A stretch of DNA of 20,498 bases from NCBI GenBank assembly GCA_050633205.1, contig JBOEGA010000075.1, forward strand, positions 1 through 20,498, written 5' to 3'. The first letter of the stretch is position 1; every line of letters begins with the position of its first letter. The notes under the pieces were generated by a model. That model was not told the origin of the DNA. It saw only the letters and a program-made list of their open reading frames with translations, and ran no database searches. This document shows, one piece after another, positions 5,463 through 14,224 of the stretch. A program made the position numbers and the translations under genes. This DNA comes from CBDHHC01 sp050633205 (GTDB lineage: Bacteria > Pseudomonadota > Alphaproteobacteria > Rhizobiales > CBDHHC01).

Positions 5463-8381
5463 TTATAATTTTGCTAATGCCACCTTTAATTTCTCAGTCA
5501 TCTCTTCCAGTTCCAGCCAGCCATCAATTTTATTCTGCTCAGCCTCTTCAAGCTTGCTGATGATATCATTGATTTCCCGCTGCTGTTCCTCACTGGCAGA
5601 CAGGAGCTTAATATTTGCTGCCTTTAGCTCTTCCCGTGCCGCATGAGCACGTTTCTTGGTCTGCTCATAAGCCCGCCACAAAGTAATTCCCGGGATATGA
5701 TTTTTAAGCGTCCCCGCATAATCATCAACATATTCCAGCAATTCTTTTGAGGACGCATAGGTCTTTTTCAGCCTGTCCTGTGTATCCTCAATAACCTTCA
5801 GATTGGATTCTTGCAGTTTACTAACATGGCCCGCAAGCACAGGACTGGCATGACACGCAGCATTCAGTCTTTGTTTCCATTCCCCCGGATCATCACTGAC
5901 ATTCATTTCTTCCAGCCGGGTTACTATGGTCTCCGTAATTCCAAGGGCCCTGAGATATGATGAAAGTATTTTCTTTCGCTCGACCTGTTTAGGTTGAAAT
6001 TCAATTTGCGGGTTTGGTCTGGACAGCGCTTTGGTTTCATCAAATTCAATCTGGACATCCTTTTGTGAGGCTGTCGTATCAGACTCTACCTGTAGGGGAA
6101 TTGGATCTGTTGGCCTCAGACCTGCTTTCACATATTTAGGTATTGCCGCCTCACTCCTGACATTGCCAAGCTTGGCTTCGTAGGCCCGTATAGATGAAAC
6201 AAATTCAAACAGTTCAGATCTGACAAGGAACAGATTAGGGTTATTCTCATCATGTTTAACAAGGCCAAGGCTGGCCCCGGCAGAAAGCACATTTTTGATA
6301 AGCAGAAGCTGGTTGGACTCAAGACCTGTTAGGTCTACACTGGCCATATACCCCGTCTTATCTTCGTCAGACCTCGGGCTCATGACATTGAGAACCAGCG
6401 CTGCCGCATAAGCTTTATCGGGCATAAGCGCATTCTCAATAATCTCTTTCAGTTGGGAAACTGGCCGGTTACGCGCTTTTGGACTGTCTGCAAGCGGAGA
6501 AACCACCGCATTGGCGCCAAACAGGCCGGACATAAAGACAAGAGCATCAATCGCTACCGCAATAGTAAGTGCCAGATAAGCCAGTGAGTTACCATCATTG
6601 AATGCGTTCCACGTAACCACAAAACGGTGGGCTTTATCATCTCTGTTCAGAGCAATCCGGTTGAGGGCATTGCGGAACTGCTGTGTATCATTACCAGGAA
6701 GACCTGAAGTAAGAATACATCGACGTCCAAAATCCAGTAAAGCATCTGTATTGTCAGGAATTTTTGCTTCCTTGCCGCAGAGTGTCTGATAACGCTTCCT
6801 GCTCTCCTGAAGGGTAAAAACTTTCGCAGCCTCTTCATTGGTTTTATCAGGATTACATTCAATATCAGTAGCACGCTGTCTTAACCCGGGAACCTGATTG
6901 ATCGTAGCAATGAGCCGTCCGCACAAAAGTTGCAGATTATTCAGCGTTGCCCTGTCAGGTGCCTGACGGAAGCTGGCAACATTTTTTTCCAGAGATTTGA
7001 GACCTGAAGCTACGTCAATTTGCAGTCCGGAACCTGTTGTGAGATTATCCTGCCGCGCTTTCAGATTCTCGTTTGCAGCTTGCGACTGGGTTTGAAAACT
7101 TGCCAGCTGAGTTTCGATTTCCTTCAGGCGGTTTCTGCCCCTGGTGCGCTGGCGAATATTGGCCTGTAATGCATTCTCGGCGGTCTGTAGACGAGTATTA
7201 ATCGCCTCAATTTCAATATTCAGTTTAGTGACAACCTTGTTTAGCTCACGAAATTTCGGGCCTCTGCCAGCTCGTCCGGTCTCGCCAACACCTGTTGCTT
7301 CCGCCTTGGCTTCAGCCTGACGCGTGGCCAGCTCCTGCTCTTTGGCCCGTTTTTCGTTGCGAATAGTATTAACCTCTGCTTCCAGCTCCGCTTCACGCGC
7401 TTCAAGGCGTTCAAGTGATGGCTTTAGCAGGTCACGCTCGGCTTCAAGACTGCGAGCAGAAGATTGCGCGGTCGCTATAATCTGTTGTTGTTCAGAGAAT
7501 AAAAGCTGACGCTCGCGGAGTTTTCGATTGAACTCGGCCTCAAGGGCTTTTGGAGCTGAACGAAGCAGAGTTGCCAGTTCATTTAGTTCCTGATTGTAAT
7601 CATTCCATGGCTTGCCGGTTAATAGCGTTTGTGCAGCATCTTTACGCCTCTGATCCAGACGCGCATCCAGATCGGCAATGATGCCTGTAATTTGTCCCTG
7701 CGCCCTGAGATCACCAGCACGTGTACGCTCTTCTGCCGGGAATATAGTCGTAAACAGTGAGTCAAACGAAAAGAATACAGAAGTTGCCATGCAGGCAAGG
7801 AACATCAGCCAGATAGGCAGATGAGCTAATATAACCCTGACACCTCTTGCATAGGGGCCAATAATATCTGCTTTTGAAAACAACACGAGAAAGAGCGCAA
7901 AAAACAGGATAGCACCAAGCAGGCTGGTTGCATTGAACAGGCTAAGCGACAGGGCCTGCAACATATCAGTGGTATTTATATCCAGCGCAAACTTGGCGAG
8001 AATAAATGCAATCAGCATCAAAACCACTATGGAAAGAAAAAGCTGCCCGGATTTTCTCATAATATCGGCAATGGTTGCCAGACTTCCCGATTCCCGATGA
8101 TCTTCCCCCGTAGCACCTGTCGCAAAGCTTTCGCCAATCAGCCAGGCCGTTACAAGCATCACCCCCTGAATACCGAATGTAATCATCAGAGCCAGAACGG
8201 GAGCCTTGGTAAAATTATAAATACCATCATAAGTGGTCCAGCCGGAAGCAAGTGAAAGAATAAGGCCGGTTAACCCGAGAAGCACCAACCGCCAGTTGGT
8301 CAGGAAGTCAGCGTTTAGCTTTCGTACCAGACTTGTCAGCAAAGAGGGGCTGGGTGTAGTCAGTGCTTTTATTTTTGACAT
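5463..8381 (-). CDS. Large unrecognised membrane protein with extracytoplasmic coiled coil
   Basis: A 972-residue protein I cannot assign to a named family. Hydrophobic segments at about 32-48, 61-82, 112-132, 145-168 and 185-205 form an N-terminal five-helix block. A sixth lies at about 598-618. Basic residues in the loops place the N-terminus and the loops at 83-111 and 169-184 in the cytoplasm, so residues about 206-597 should be extracytoplasmic. That region is heptad-like and charged from about 225 to 445, interrupted by a Gly-rich stretch at 363-375. It then has four cysteines (C487, C509, C535, C555) that could form disulfides. The tail (620-972) should be cytoplasmic. It has a possible winged-helix-like stretch near 680-735, a variable linker near 755-800 and a second coiled coil near 850-970. 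The layout resembles a signal- or force-transmitting envelope scaffold, which is inference. The leader has no strong ribosome binding site. It is probably monocistronic. Confidence 0.88.
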   Translation of the reverse strand: MSKIKALTTPSPSLLTSLVRKLNADFLTNWRLVLLGLTGLILSLASGWTTYDGIYNFTKAPVLALMITFGIQGVMLVTAWLIGESFATGATGEDHRESGSLATIADIMRKSGQLFLSIVVLMLIAFILAKFALDINTTDMLQALSLSLFNATSLLGAILFFALFLVLFSKADIIGPYARGVRVILAHLPIWLMFLACMATSVFFSFDSLFTTIFPAEERTRAGDLRAQGQITGIIADLDARLDQRRKDAAQTLLTGKPWNDYNQELNELATLLRSAPKALEAEFNRKLRERQLLFSEQQQIIATAQSSARSLEAERDLLKPSLERLEAREAELEAEVNTIRNEKRAKEQELATRQAEAKAEATGVGETGRAGRGPKFRELNKVVTKLNIEIEAINTRLQTAENALQANIRQRTRGRNRLKEIETQLASFQTQSQAANENLKARQDNLTTGSGLQIDVASGLKSLEKNVASFRQAPDRATLNNLQLLCGRLIATINQVPGLRQRATDIECNPDKTNEEAAKVFTLQESRKRYQTLCGKEAKIPDNTDALLDFGRRCILTSGLPGNDTQQFRNALNRIALNRDDKAHRFVVTWNAFNDGNSLAYLALTIAVAIDALVFMSGLFGANAVVSPLADSPKARNRPVSQLKEIIENALMPDKAYAAALVLNVMSPRSDEDKTGYMASVDLTGLESNQLLLIKNVLSAGASLGLVKHDENNPNLFLVRSELFEFVSSIRAYEAKLGNVRSEAAIPKYVKAGLRPTDPIPLQVESDTTASQKDVQIEFDETKALSRPNPQIEFQPKQVERKKILSSYLRALGITETIVTRLEEMNVSDDPGEWKQRLNAACHASPVLAGHVSKLQESNLKVIEDTQDRLKKTYASSKELLEYVDDYAGTLKNHIPGITLWRAYEQTKKRAHAAREELKAANIKLLSASEEQQREINDIISKLEEAEQNKIDGWLELEEMTEKLKVALAKL

Positions 8382-8423
8382 TATTTATGGATTCCAGAGG
8401 ATACCGTAACATTCATTATTAAT

Positions 8424-8452
8424 TAGATATTAACCATGCTGTAGTGGGTCAA
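8424..8452 (-). promoter_or_regulatory. Candidate promoter for the large membrane-protein gene
   Basis: On the minus strand TTGACC (8447-8452) is a 5/6 match to the -35 consensus. It lies 17 bases from TATCTA (8424-8429), a weaker -10. The pair is about 45-70 bases before the start codon at 8381. The -35 and the spacing are good, but the -10 is only partly convincing. Confidence 0.33.
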
Positions 8453-8915
8453 TAGCAAACACCGTTTAGTATTAGAGCATACATATATCTTTGGTCGGGG
8501 TTACACGGCCTGGTTGCACTCTAACGTATTAATATATCGAAGGTTTTATTGAAAAGTAACAGATCGGATCAAATAGAATTTACCTGGGGGAGGATGTAAG
8601 AAAACATCAGTATAGGGAGAAACATAAAGCAGATTCAGATGCTTCTTTAGTTATTTTAATGTTTTTTGCTAGAATCACTGCTCGTGCCATATTTACCTGC
8701 TATACGATAGGATTATATGCCTGCTTTTATCTTTTTGGATGGAACAATATTCATATCAAATTGATGTTACTTACAGTGCAGAATTTCCATGATTTCTATA
8801 TGGTTAATATAGTGTCTTGATATTATGCGGCAATTTGTGTGTACTGTTCTGATTATTCTTGTAATACATGGTGTAAACCATATGCTTTAATCTTGGTTCA
8901 TAATTAGATCGCCTG

Positions 8916-8983
8916 TTTTCAGCAATTTGTGCTAGATTATAGTTGTCAATATGGACAAGAGGACTAAAAGGGTTAAAACCCTT
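8916..8983 (+). promoter_or_regulatory. Candidate promoter and palindrome before the sensor kinase gene
   Basis: TTTTCA (8916-8921) and TATAGT (8938-8943) are separated by 16 bases and could be -35 and -10 elements. Downstream, AAGGGTT and AACCCTT form a palindrome with a 2-base spacer at 8968-8983. That spacer is too small for a stable RNA loop with full pairing, so a protein-binding site is more natural than a hairpin. The palindrome lies 26 bases before the kinase ATG. A weak AGAGGG (8991-8996) may serve as ribosome binding site. Confidence 0.3.
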
Positions 8984-9009
8984 CGGCGATAGAGGGATGT
9001 TGGCGCTGT

Positions 9010-12000
9010 ATGATTGATTCTTGGATTGTTTTTGGTGTAGCGCTTGCTTATCTGAGTTTTTTATTCCTTGTTGCCTATATTGGCGATAGAAGAAAGCTCT
9101 TTGCTGAAGGAAATGGCCGCCCGACCATATATGCCCTTTCTCTCGCTGTTTATTGCACCTCCTGGACATTTTTTGGCACGGTGGGACTGGCTACTGTAAC
9201 AGGTTATGATTTTCTGCCTGTCTATATTGGTGCAGTCCTGATGATTGCTTTCGGCCAGCCTCTGTTGCAGCATATAATCAAGCTCAGCAAATCCCAGAAT
9301 ATCAATTCGATCGCAGATTTTATCGCAGCCCGATATGGAAAAAACCAGACACTGGCCGCATTTATAACTCTGGTCGCTGTAATAGGAACACTTCCATATA
9401 TCGCTCTGCAGCTTAAAGCCGTTTCAGAATCCGTAACAACTGTGCTGGGAAGTGAAGCCTCAATTCTGGGAATAAAGGAGTCTGGTGCAGACGTCGCCTT
9501 TGTAGCTGCTATTTTTATGGCTTTGTTTTCAATCCTGTTTGGAACTCGCCAGATTACGACAACAGAGCACCATGACGGACTGATACTGGCTATTGCGGTA
9601 GAGTCAGTTGTTAAACTGGTAGCCTTTCTGACAGTAGGTATTTTTGTAACATTCTTCCTGTTTGGAGGGCCTTCAGACCTTTACAGCAAGGCGGTTGCTA
9701 ACCCGGATATTGTAAAACTCTTCAATCACCCGTTTAATTTCGGCACCTGGATAACCATGATTTTCCTGAGCTTTGGCGCAATAATTCTGCTGCCTCGCCA
9801 GTTCCATGTTGCCGTAGTCGAGAACAAGTCAAAGGCCGAATTGCGCACTGCAGCCTGGATGTTTCCGCTTTATATCATCCTGATCAACCTCTTTGTTATT
9901 CCCATAGCAATTGGCGGAATACTGACCTTCTCAGGTACAAAATTCAATCCGGATATGTTCGTCCTGTCTTTGCCGATGCATGCTGGAAACGACTGGATAA
10001 CAATGTTTGCATTTGTTGGCGGGCTTTCATCGGCAACTGCAATGGTGATTATGGCAACAATCGCATTATCCATAATGATCTCGAACGATCTGATCGTGCC
10101 ATTGCTGCTGCGACGCGATAAGCCGGATGAGATGGATCAGGAAGACCTGAGTGTTCTTCTGCTGAATATCCGCCGAACCGCGATTTTTGCAATACTTATC
10201 CTGTCCTACCTCTTTTACAGGATGCTGGAAACAACAGCACCACTGGCATCAATAGGACTGCTGGCAATGGCTGCCATCCTGCAGTTAAGTCCGGCATTAT
10301 TTATCGGAATGTTCTGGCGCCGTGCCACTGCTCGTGGTGCAATGGCGGGTATCTTTATTGGGTTTGTAGCCTGGGCTTATACCATGCTTATCCCGTCTTT
10401 TAAAAATTCTTCATGGGTGTCCCAGTCATTACTGGAGCATGGACCTTTTGGTCTGGAGTTTCTGAAGCCAACGAGCATTCTCTATCTGGATATGTCCTGG
10501 CTGGAACACGGCGTTCTGGTCAGTATTACAGTCAATGTTATTGTCTATGTCCTTGTTTCCTATACGCGCTCAGCAACAACGATCGAGCGCTTGCAGGCAG
10601 GGGCATTCGTTGGTGACTATCCATCTCTGACCAGCTCGCCGATTATGCGGCTATCCCGTTCATCAGTTACAGTAGAAGAGCTGCTCCGTACTGCTTCACG
10701 TTATATAGGTGAGGAGCGCGCCTCCCGTTCATTTGATGAGTATGCGGTAAGCCGCGACATCACTCTGGTTCCTGCGGCTGAGGCAGATCTTGGCCTGATG
10801 CGTTATACCGAGCATCTGCTGGCAAGTGCAATTGGTGCTGCATCTTCACGTCTGGTTCTCTCGCACCTCCTTAAAGGACGTACTGTCAGCCGTAAGGCCG
10901 CAATCAGACTGCTTGATGAAGCCACAGAAGCAATCCAGTATAACAGGGACTTCCTGCAATCCGCTCTTGATCAGGTCTCTCACGGCATCACTGTATTTGA
11001 TAAGAACCTGCGCCTTATAAGCTGGAACAGACAGTTCAGAAACCTACTGGATCTTCCACCTGAACTCGGACGGGTTGGCGTCAGACTGGATGAAATCATT
11101 CGCTACAATGCAGAACGCGGAGTTTACGGAGATGGTTTCGTTGAGGAAATCGTCAAGGACCGTATAACCAAAATGGCGGTTGAGCATGCCAACTTCACCG
11201 AAAGCCTGAATGGCGGTGCAAGAGTGCTCCAGCTTCGCACCAATACAATGCCTCAGGGTGGTATCGTGACAACATATGCCGATATTACCGAGCGCGTGGT
11301 TGCAGTTGAGGAATTGGCGAAAGCAAAAGAAACACTGGAGCGTCGGGTTTCCGAGCGGACTGCAGAGCTTACCAAGGTGAACCAGGAACTGGCACTTGCC
11401 AAATCCAAAGCAGACAACGCAAACCGTGATAAAACACGTTTCCTTGCCGCTGCCAGTCATGACCTGTTACAGCCACTGAATGCAGCCAGACTTTACTCAT
11501 CGGCCCTGATTGAGAAAAAAGCAGCCCCCGAAATTGCAGACCTCATTCAGAATGTTGATGCTTCACTCGGCGCAGTTGAAGAAATCCTGAGCGCTTTGCT
11601 GGATATTTCACGCCTTGATAGCGGTGTGATGAAACCGGAATTCAAAATTTTCCCGATTAAGAAATTGCTTGATCAGTTAAAGGTTGAGTTCGCACCCCTT
11701 GCCAAGGAAAAGAACCTTGAGCTGATTATTCGGGCGCAGGATTTCCATGTGCGTTCAGACAGAAAACTGCTCCGCCGTATGCTGCAGAATCTGATTTCCA
11801 ACGCCATCAAATATACAGAAGAGGGAACGATCCTTGTCGGCTGCCGTAAGCGTGGGGAACAGTTGAAAATTGAAGTTTATGACACAGGGCCGGGAATCCC
11901 TGATGCACAGCAGGCCATAATCTTCAAGGAATTTGAACGCCTCGATGGTAGTGCGAGTAAAGCACGCGGACTTGGTCTGGGCCTTTCCATCGTCCAGCGT

Positions 12001-12531
12001 ATCGCAATCGTATTACGCCACAAACTGGAAGTGAAATCCAATATCGACAGAGGGTCAGTCTTCGCCATCACCATGCCAATATCAGATGGCGCTGTCAGCC
12101 TTGAACCGCGCTTTTCTCCTGGCCATGTCTTCAGAGCCCAAAAGATTGCTGGCACGAAAATTCTTTGTATCGATAATGAGACCGATATCCTGAAAGGCAT
12201 GGAGTCCCTGCTTACAGGGTGGAAATGTAATGTCCGAACAGCTCACAGCACTCAGGAAGCAATAGAAAAAGCGCAGAACGAACAGGGGATACCCGATATT
12301 ATTCTTGCCGACTTCCACTTAGGGGAGGAGATTGGCCTTGATGCGATCAGGGAAGTCTGTGAAGCACTGAACCGCGAAATTCCGGCAATCGTAATCACTG
12401 CTGACCACTCAGCAAGCGTGGCCCAGCTCGTCCACGATCAGGGCGTCAAAATATTACGAAAACCTTTGCGTCCTGCACAATTGCGCGCATTGATGGCACA
12501 GTCTATCATCCGCGGACAGGCTGCTGAATAG
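9010..12531 (+). CDS. Hybrid sensor histidine kinase with SLC5/PutP-like symporter sensor domain
   Basis: An 1173-residue membrane kinase. Residues 1 to about 530 are a multi-helix Na+/solute-symporter (SSS/SLC5) module. About 555-625 is a linker like the STAC domain of CrbS-type kinases. About 640-763 is a PAS domain (GITVFDKNLRLISWN near 658-672), followed by a coiled coil at about 765-805. The HisKA phosphoacceptor is H817 in ASHDLLQPL. The ATPase domain shows N927/N931 (QNLISNAIK), D958 (DTGPGIP) and G987 (GLGLGLS). The receiver domain has D1055/E1057, phosphoacceptor D1101 (ILADFHLG) and K1151 (RKPLRP). Every catalytic motif is intact. Relatives such as CrbS sense small carboxylates and control acetate use with a LuxR-type partner (CrbR). 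Here no separate response regulator lies nearby, so the ligand and output are unknown. The stop codon lies in the loop of the terminator. Confidence 0.95.
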   Translation: MIDSWIVFGVALAYLSFLFLVAYIGDRRKLFAEGNGRPTIYALSLAVYCTSWTFFGTVGLATVTGYDFLPVYIGAVLMIAFGQPLLQHIIKLSKSQNINSIADFIAARYGKNQTLAAFITLVAVIGTLPYIALQLKAVSESVTTVLGSEASILGIKESGADVAFVAAIFMALFSILFGTRQITTTEHHDGLILAIAVESVVKLVAFLTVGIFVTFFLFGGPSDLYSKAVANPDIVKLFNHPFNFGTWITMIFLSFGAIILLPRQFHVAVVENKSKAELRTAAWMFPLYIILINLFVIPIAIGGILTFSGTKFNPDMFVLSLPMHAGNDWITMFAFVGGLSSATAMVIMATIALSIMISNDLIVPLLLRRDKPDEMDQEDLSVLLLNIRRTAIFAILILSYLFYRMLETTAPLASIGLLAMAAILQLSPALFIGMFWRRATARGAMAGIFIGFVAWAYTMLIPSFKNSSWVSQSLLEHGPFGLEFLKPTSILYLDMSWLEHGVLVSITVNVIVYVLVSYTRSATTIERLQAGAFVGDYPSLTSSPIMRLSRSSVTVEELLRTASRYIGEERASRSFDEYAVSRDITLVPAAEADLGLMRYTEHLLASAIGAASSRLVLSHLLKGRTVSRKAAIRLLDEATEAIQYNRDFLQSALDQVSHGITVFDKNLRLISWNRQFRNLLDLPPELGRVGVRLDEIIRYNAERGVYGDGFVEEIVKDRITKMAVEHANFTESLNGGARVLQLRTNTMPQGGIVTTYADITERVVAVEELAKAKETLERRVSERTAELTKVNQELALAKSKADNANRDKTRFLAAASHDLLQPLNAARLYSSALIEKKAAPEIADLIQNVDASLGAVEEILSALLDISRLDSGVMKPEFKIFPIKKLLDQLKVEFAPLAKEKNLELIIRAQDFHVRSDRKLLRRMLQNLISNAIKYTEEGTILVGCRKRGEQLKIEVYDTGPGIPDAQQAIIFKEFERLDGSASKARGLGLGLSIVQRIAIVLRHKLEVKSNIDRGSVFAITMPISDGAVSLEPRFSPGHVFRAQKIAGTKILCIDNETDILKGMESLLTGWKCNVRTAHSTQEAIEKAQNEQGIPDIILADFHLGEEIGLDAIREVCEALNREIPAIVITADHSASVAQLVHDQGVKILRKPLRPAQLRALMAQSIIRGQAAE

Positions 12532-12549
12532 CAGCAGCCTGACTGTTTT
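12517..12549 (+). terminator. Intrinsic terminator whose loop contains the kinase stop codon
   Basis: CAGGCTGCTG (12517-12526) and CAGCAGCCTG (12532-12541) form a perfect, GC-rich 10-bp stem. The 5-base loop AATAG overlaps the TAG stop at 12529-12531. A short T-run (TGTTTT) follows. The last four codons of the kinase therefore encode half of the terminator stem. The element also lies just beyond the convergent Hsp70 stop at 12548, so the two transcripts end against one another. Confidence 0.75.
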
Positions 12550-13817
12550 ACCCATAAATATTCCGCGCCTCAATAGCAAGACCGGTTCCCACACTGCCAA
12601 ACAGGTCACCGGTCACACGCTCTGCATTCGGAAACACATTCAATATGCTGTTCTGAATATACGGAATTGATGTGGAACCACCAGTCAGGAAAACCACATC
12701 AATATCATCACCCGTCAGGCCCGCCTGCTTCAGTGTATTCTCAACAGTACCGACAATCTTGCCTGTAAGGCTGCCTATCGTTTCCTCGAACTCCTGCTGG
12801 AGGACAACACTGCTCAGAGCGTTCTCAACATAGCTCAGGTCAATAATTGTTTCATGTTCGTGAGATAGTGCAATCTTCGCTTTTTCAACATCATTCAGCA
12901 CCCGGTGCCCCTGTCTGTTGTCCAGAACATCATAGAGTCTGTTGATCAGTTCAGGAGCCAGAGAAAAGCGGGACATTTTTTTTACATCATCAATCCGCTC
13001 CTGCTTATACAGAGTATTGATAAGATGCCATGTTGCAAGTGAAACAAAATAGTCGTTGGGAACCAGAAGCTTTTCAGTTTTCGTAAAATTCCACATCTCG
13101 CTTTTATACCCAACATGGGGCATGACTTTGTGCAGGTTAAGTTCCTTGTCAAAGTCTGTACCTCCAATATGCACACCCGTATTGGCCAGCACATCTCCCT
13201 TGCGGTCAGTTTTTAAATGATTTTCAGGTGACACGCGCACAATAGAAAAGTCAGATGTACCACCGCCAATATCAACGATAAAAGCCAGCTTTTCCTTATC
13301 AACCGACTGCTCAAAGTCCAGTGCCGCTGCAATGGGCTCATACTGGAAGACGATATTCCTGAAGCCCTGGGAGCGGGCTGCATCCTCAAGAGCATCCTGA
13401 GCTCGTTTGTCTGCATCCTCATTATCATCAAAATGGACAGGGCGACCAAGAACAACACTGTCAATATCAGTGCCCACCTCTTGTTCTGCACGACTTTTCA
13501 GATGCTGCAGAACCATACCAATAATATCAACAAATGAAGTGCGTTTGCGGTTAATGATGGTTTTTTCTTCCATCAGGGCAGACCCGAGAACACTTTTCAG
13601 AGACCGCATCAGGCGGCCTTCAACGCCTTCAATATAAGTCTGCAACAGCTTCCCTGCCATATAGCGTAATCAATTCTTCATAATCAAAAAATACTGCGCT
13701 GGGGATCGTCGTATGACTTTTCTCAACAGGAGCAAGAGAGACTTTGCCATTCTTGCAGATACCAACAGTTGAATTGGATGTGCCGAAATCGATCCCGCAG
13801 AATGATGATTTATTCAT
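12548..13817 (-). pseudogene. YegD-like Hsp70-family protein, split by a single-base frameshift
   Basis: A DnaK-type ATPase-domain protein without the C-terminal substrate-binding domain, like E. coli YegD (450 residues). The first frame (13817-13629, 62 codons, ATG after GAGGCGAAG) carries the phosphate-1 motif IDFGTSNST and ends in TGA after GREAVADLY. The second frame (down to 12548) continues the same protein as YIEGVEGRLMRSLKS. It holds EPIAAAL, the phosphate-2 motif VDIGGGTSD and the adenosine motif LTGGSTSIP. Dropping one of two adjacent A bases at 13636-13637 (plus strand) restores one protein of about 422 residues, reading ADYIEGVEG across the junction. All other motifs look intact, so the break is either recent, a sequencing error, or (less likely) programmed. 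The ATG at 13660 could in theory start the second part, but it would lack the first nucleotide-binding loop. Convergent with the kinase. Confidence 0.87.
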
Positions 13818-14224
13818 AGTCTTCGCCTCGTTGATATTTTCTGAGCCGCAAACTCAGATATTATTTTTAGCAGCATAACCAGTAACTGGCGCAATTATCC
13901 TGCCCTGATAAGACAGGTTGAACCGCTTTTTTCTTGTCTGGAATATTTTCCGGTTGGCAATTCAGTCCGCTACTGAATTTTGATATAAGTTACAAAAACA
14001 ATATAACTATTTGATAATATTAATGAATGATGGAATGAGCAGCATTGTTTTATCTCCCCGCAGGCAACAGATGACACCTTGGATCAACGGGCTTTATAAG
14101 CAATATAGTAATAAACACAACATAAAATTTGGCTGCTATTTTAAAAATGATATTATGCCAGTACTGGATATTTCTAAAAAACTTACCAGATATTGCTTAT
14201 CATATTTATTCTGGAGACGCATCA
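13818..14224. other. 407-bp divergent intergenic region with three dyads
   Basis: This region lies between the Hsp70 and AIM24-family genes. It contains three perfect inverted repeats: TCTGAG/CTCAGA with a 7-base loop (13840-13858), CCAGT/ACTGG with a 1-base spacer (13879-13889), and AATTCAG/CTGAATT with a 7-base loop (13959-13979). The first lies in the likely 5' leader of the Hsp70 gene, about 23 bases before its ATG. It is not the CIRCE sequence. The part from 13980 to 14210 is very AT-rich and probably carries the rightward promoter, but I could not single out a -35/-10 pair. No convincing gene is present. Confidence 0.5.

Larger units (their letters stand above)
8382..9009. other. 628-bp AT-rich divergent intergenic region
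   Basis: This gap separates two long divergent genes and is unusually long for the window. I see no convincing protein-coding frame: short ATG frames such as the 15-codon one at 8717 lack a ribosome binding site. It holds a candidate leftward promoter (8424-8452) and a candidate rightward promoter with a palindrome (8916-8983). A small inverted repeat, ATGGT/ACCAT, lies at 8868-8881. No tRNA-like or obvious riboswitch fold was recognised. A small RNA in 8450-8850 cannot be excluded from sequence reading alone. Confidence 0.6.

Noticed and set aside
8804..9169. 121-codon frame on the minus strand across the kinase start
   Set aside because: It overlaps the first 160 bases of the clearly real kinase gene on the opposite strand. 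Its product is low in complexity, rich in Gln, Asn and Lys, and does not look like a folded protein.
13629..13660. Programmed ribosomal frameshift in the Hsp70-family gene
   Set aside because: No slippery heptamer, strong downstream hairpin or upstream Shine-Dalgarno-like stimulator is visible. A simple one-base indel explains the data, though it is left open in the findings.
13840..13858. CIRCE heat-shock operator before the Hsp70-family gene
   Set aside because: The arms TCTGAG/CTCAGA and the 7-base spacer do not match the CIRCE half-sites or its 9-base spacer.
14129..14224. N-terminal extension of 32 residues on the AIM24-family protein
   Set aside because: The ATG at 14225 has a good CTGGAGA leader and matches the usual family start, while the extension is unlike the family and has no leader of its own.
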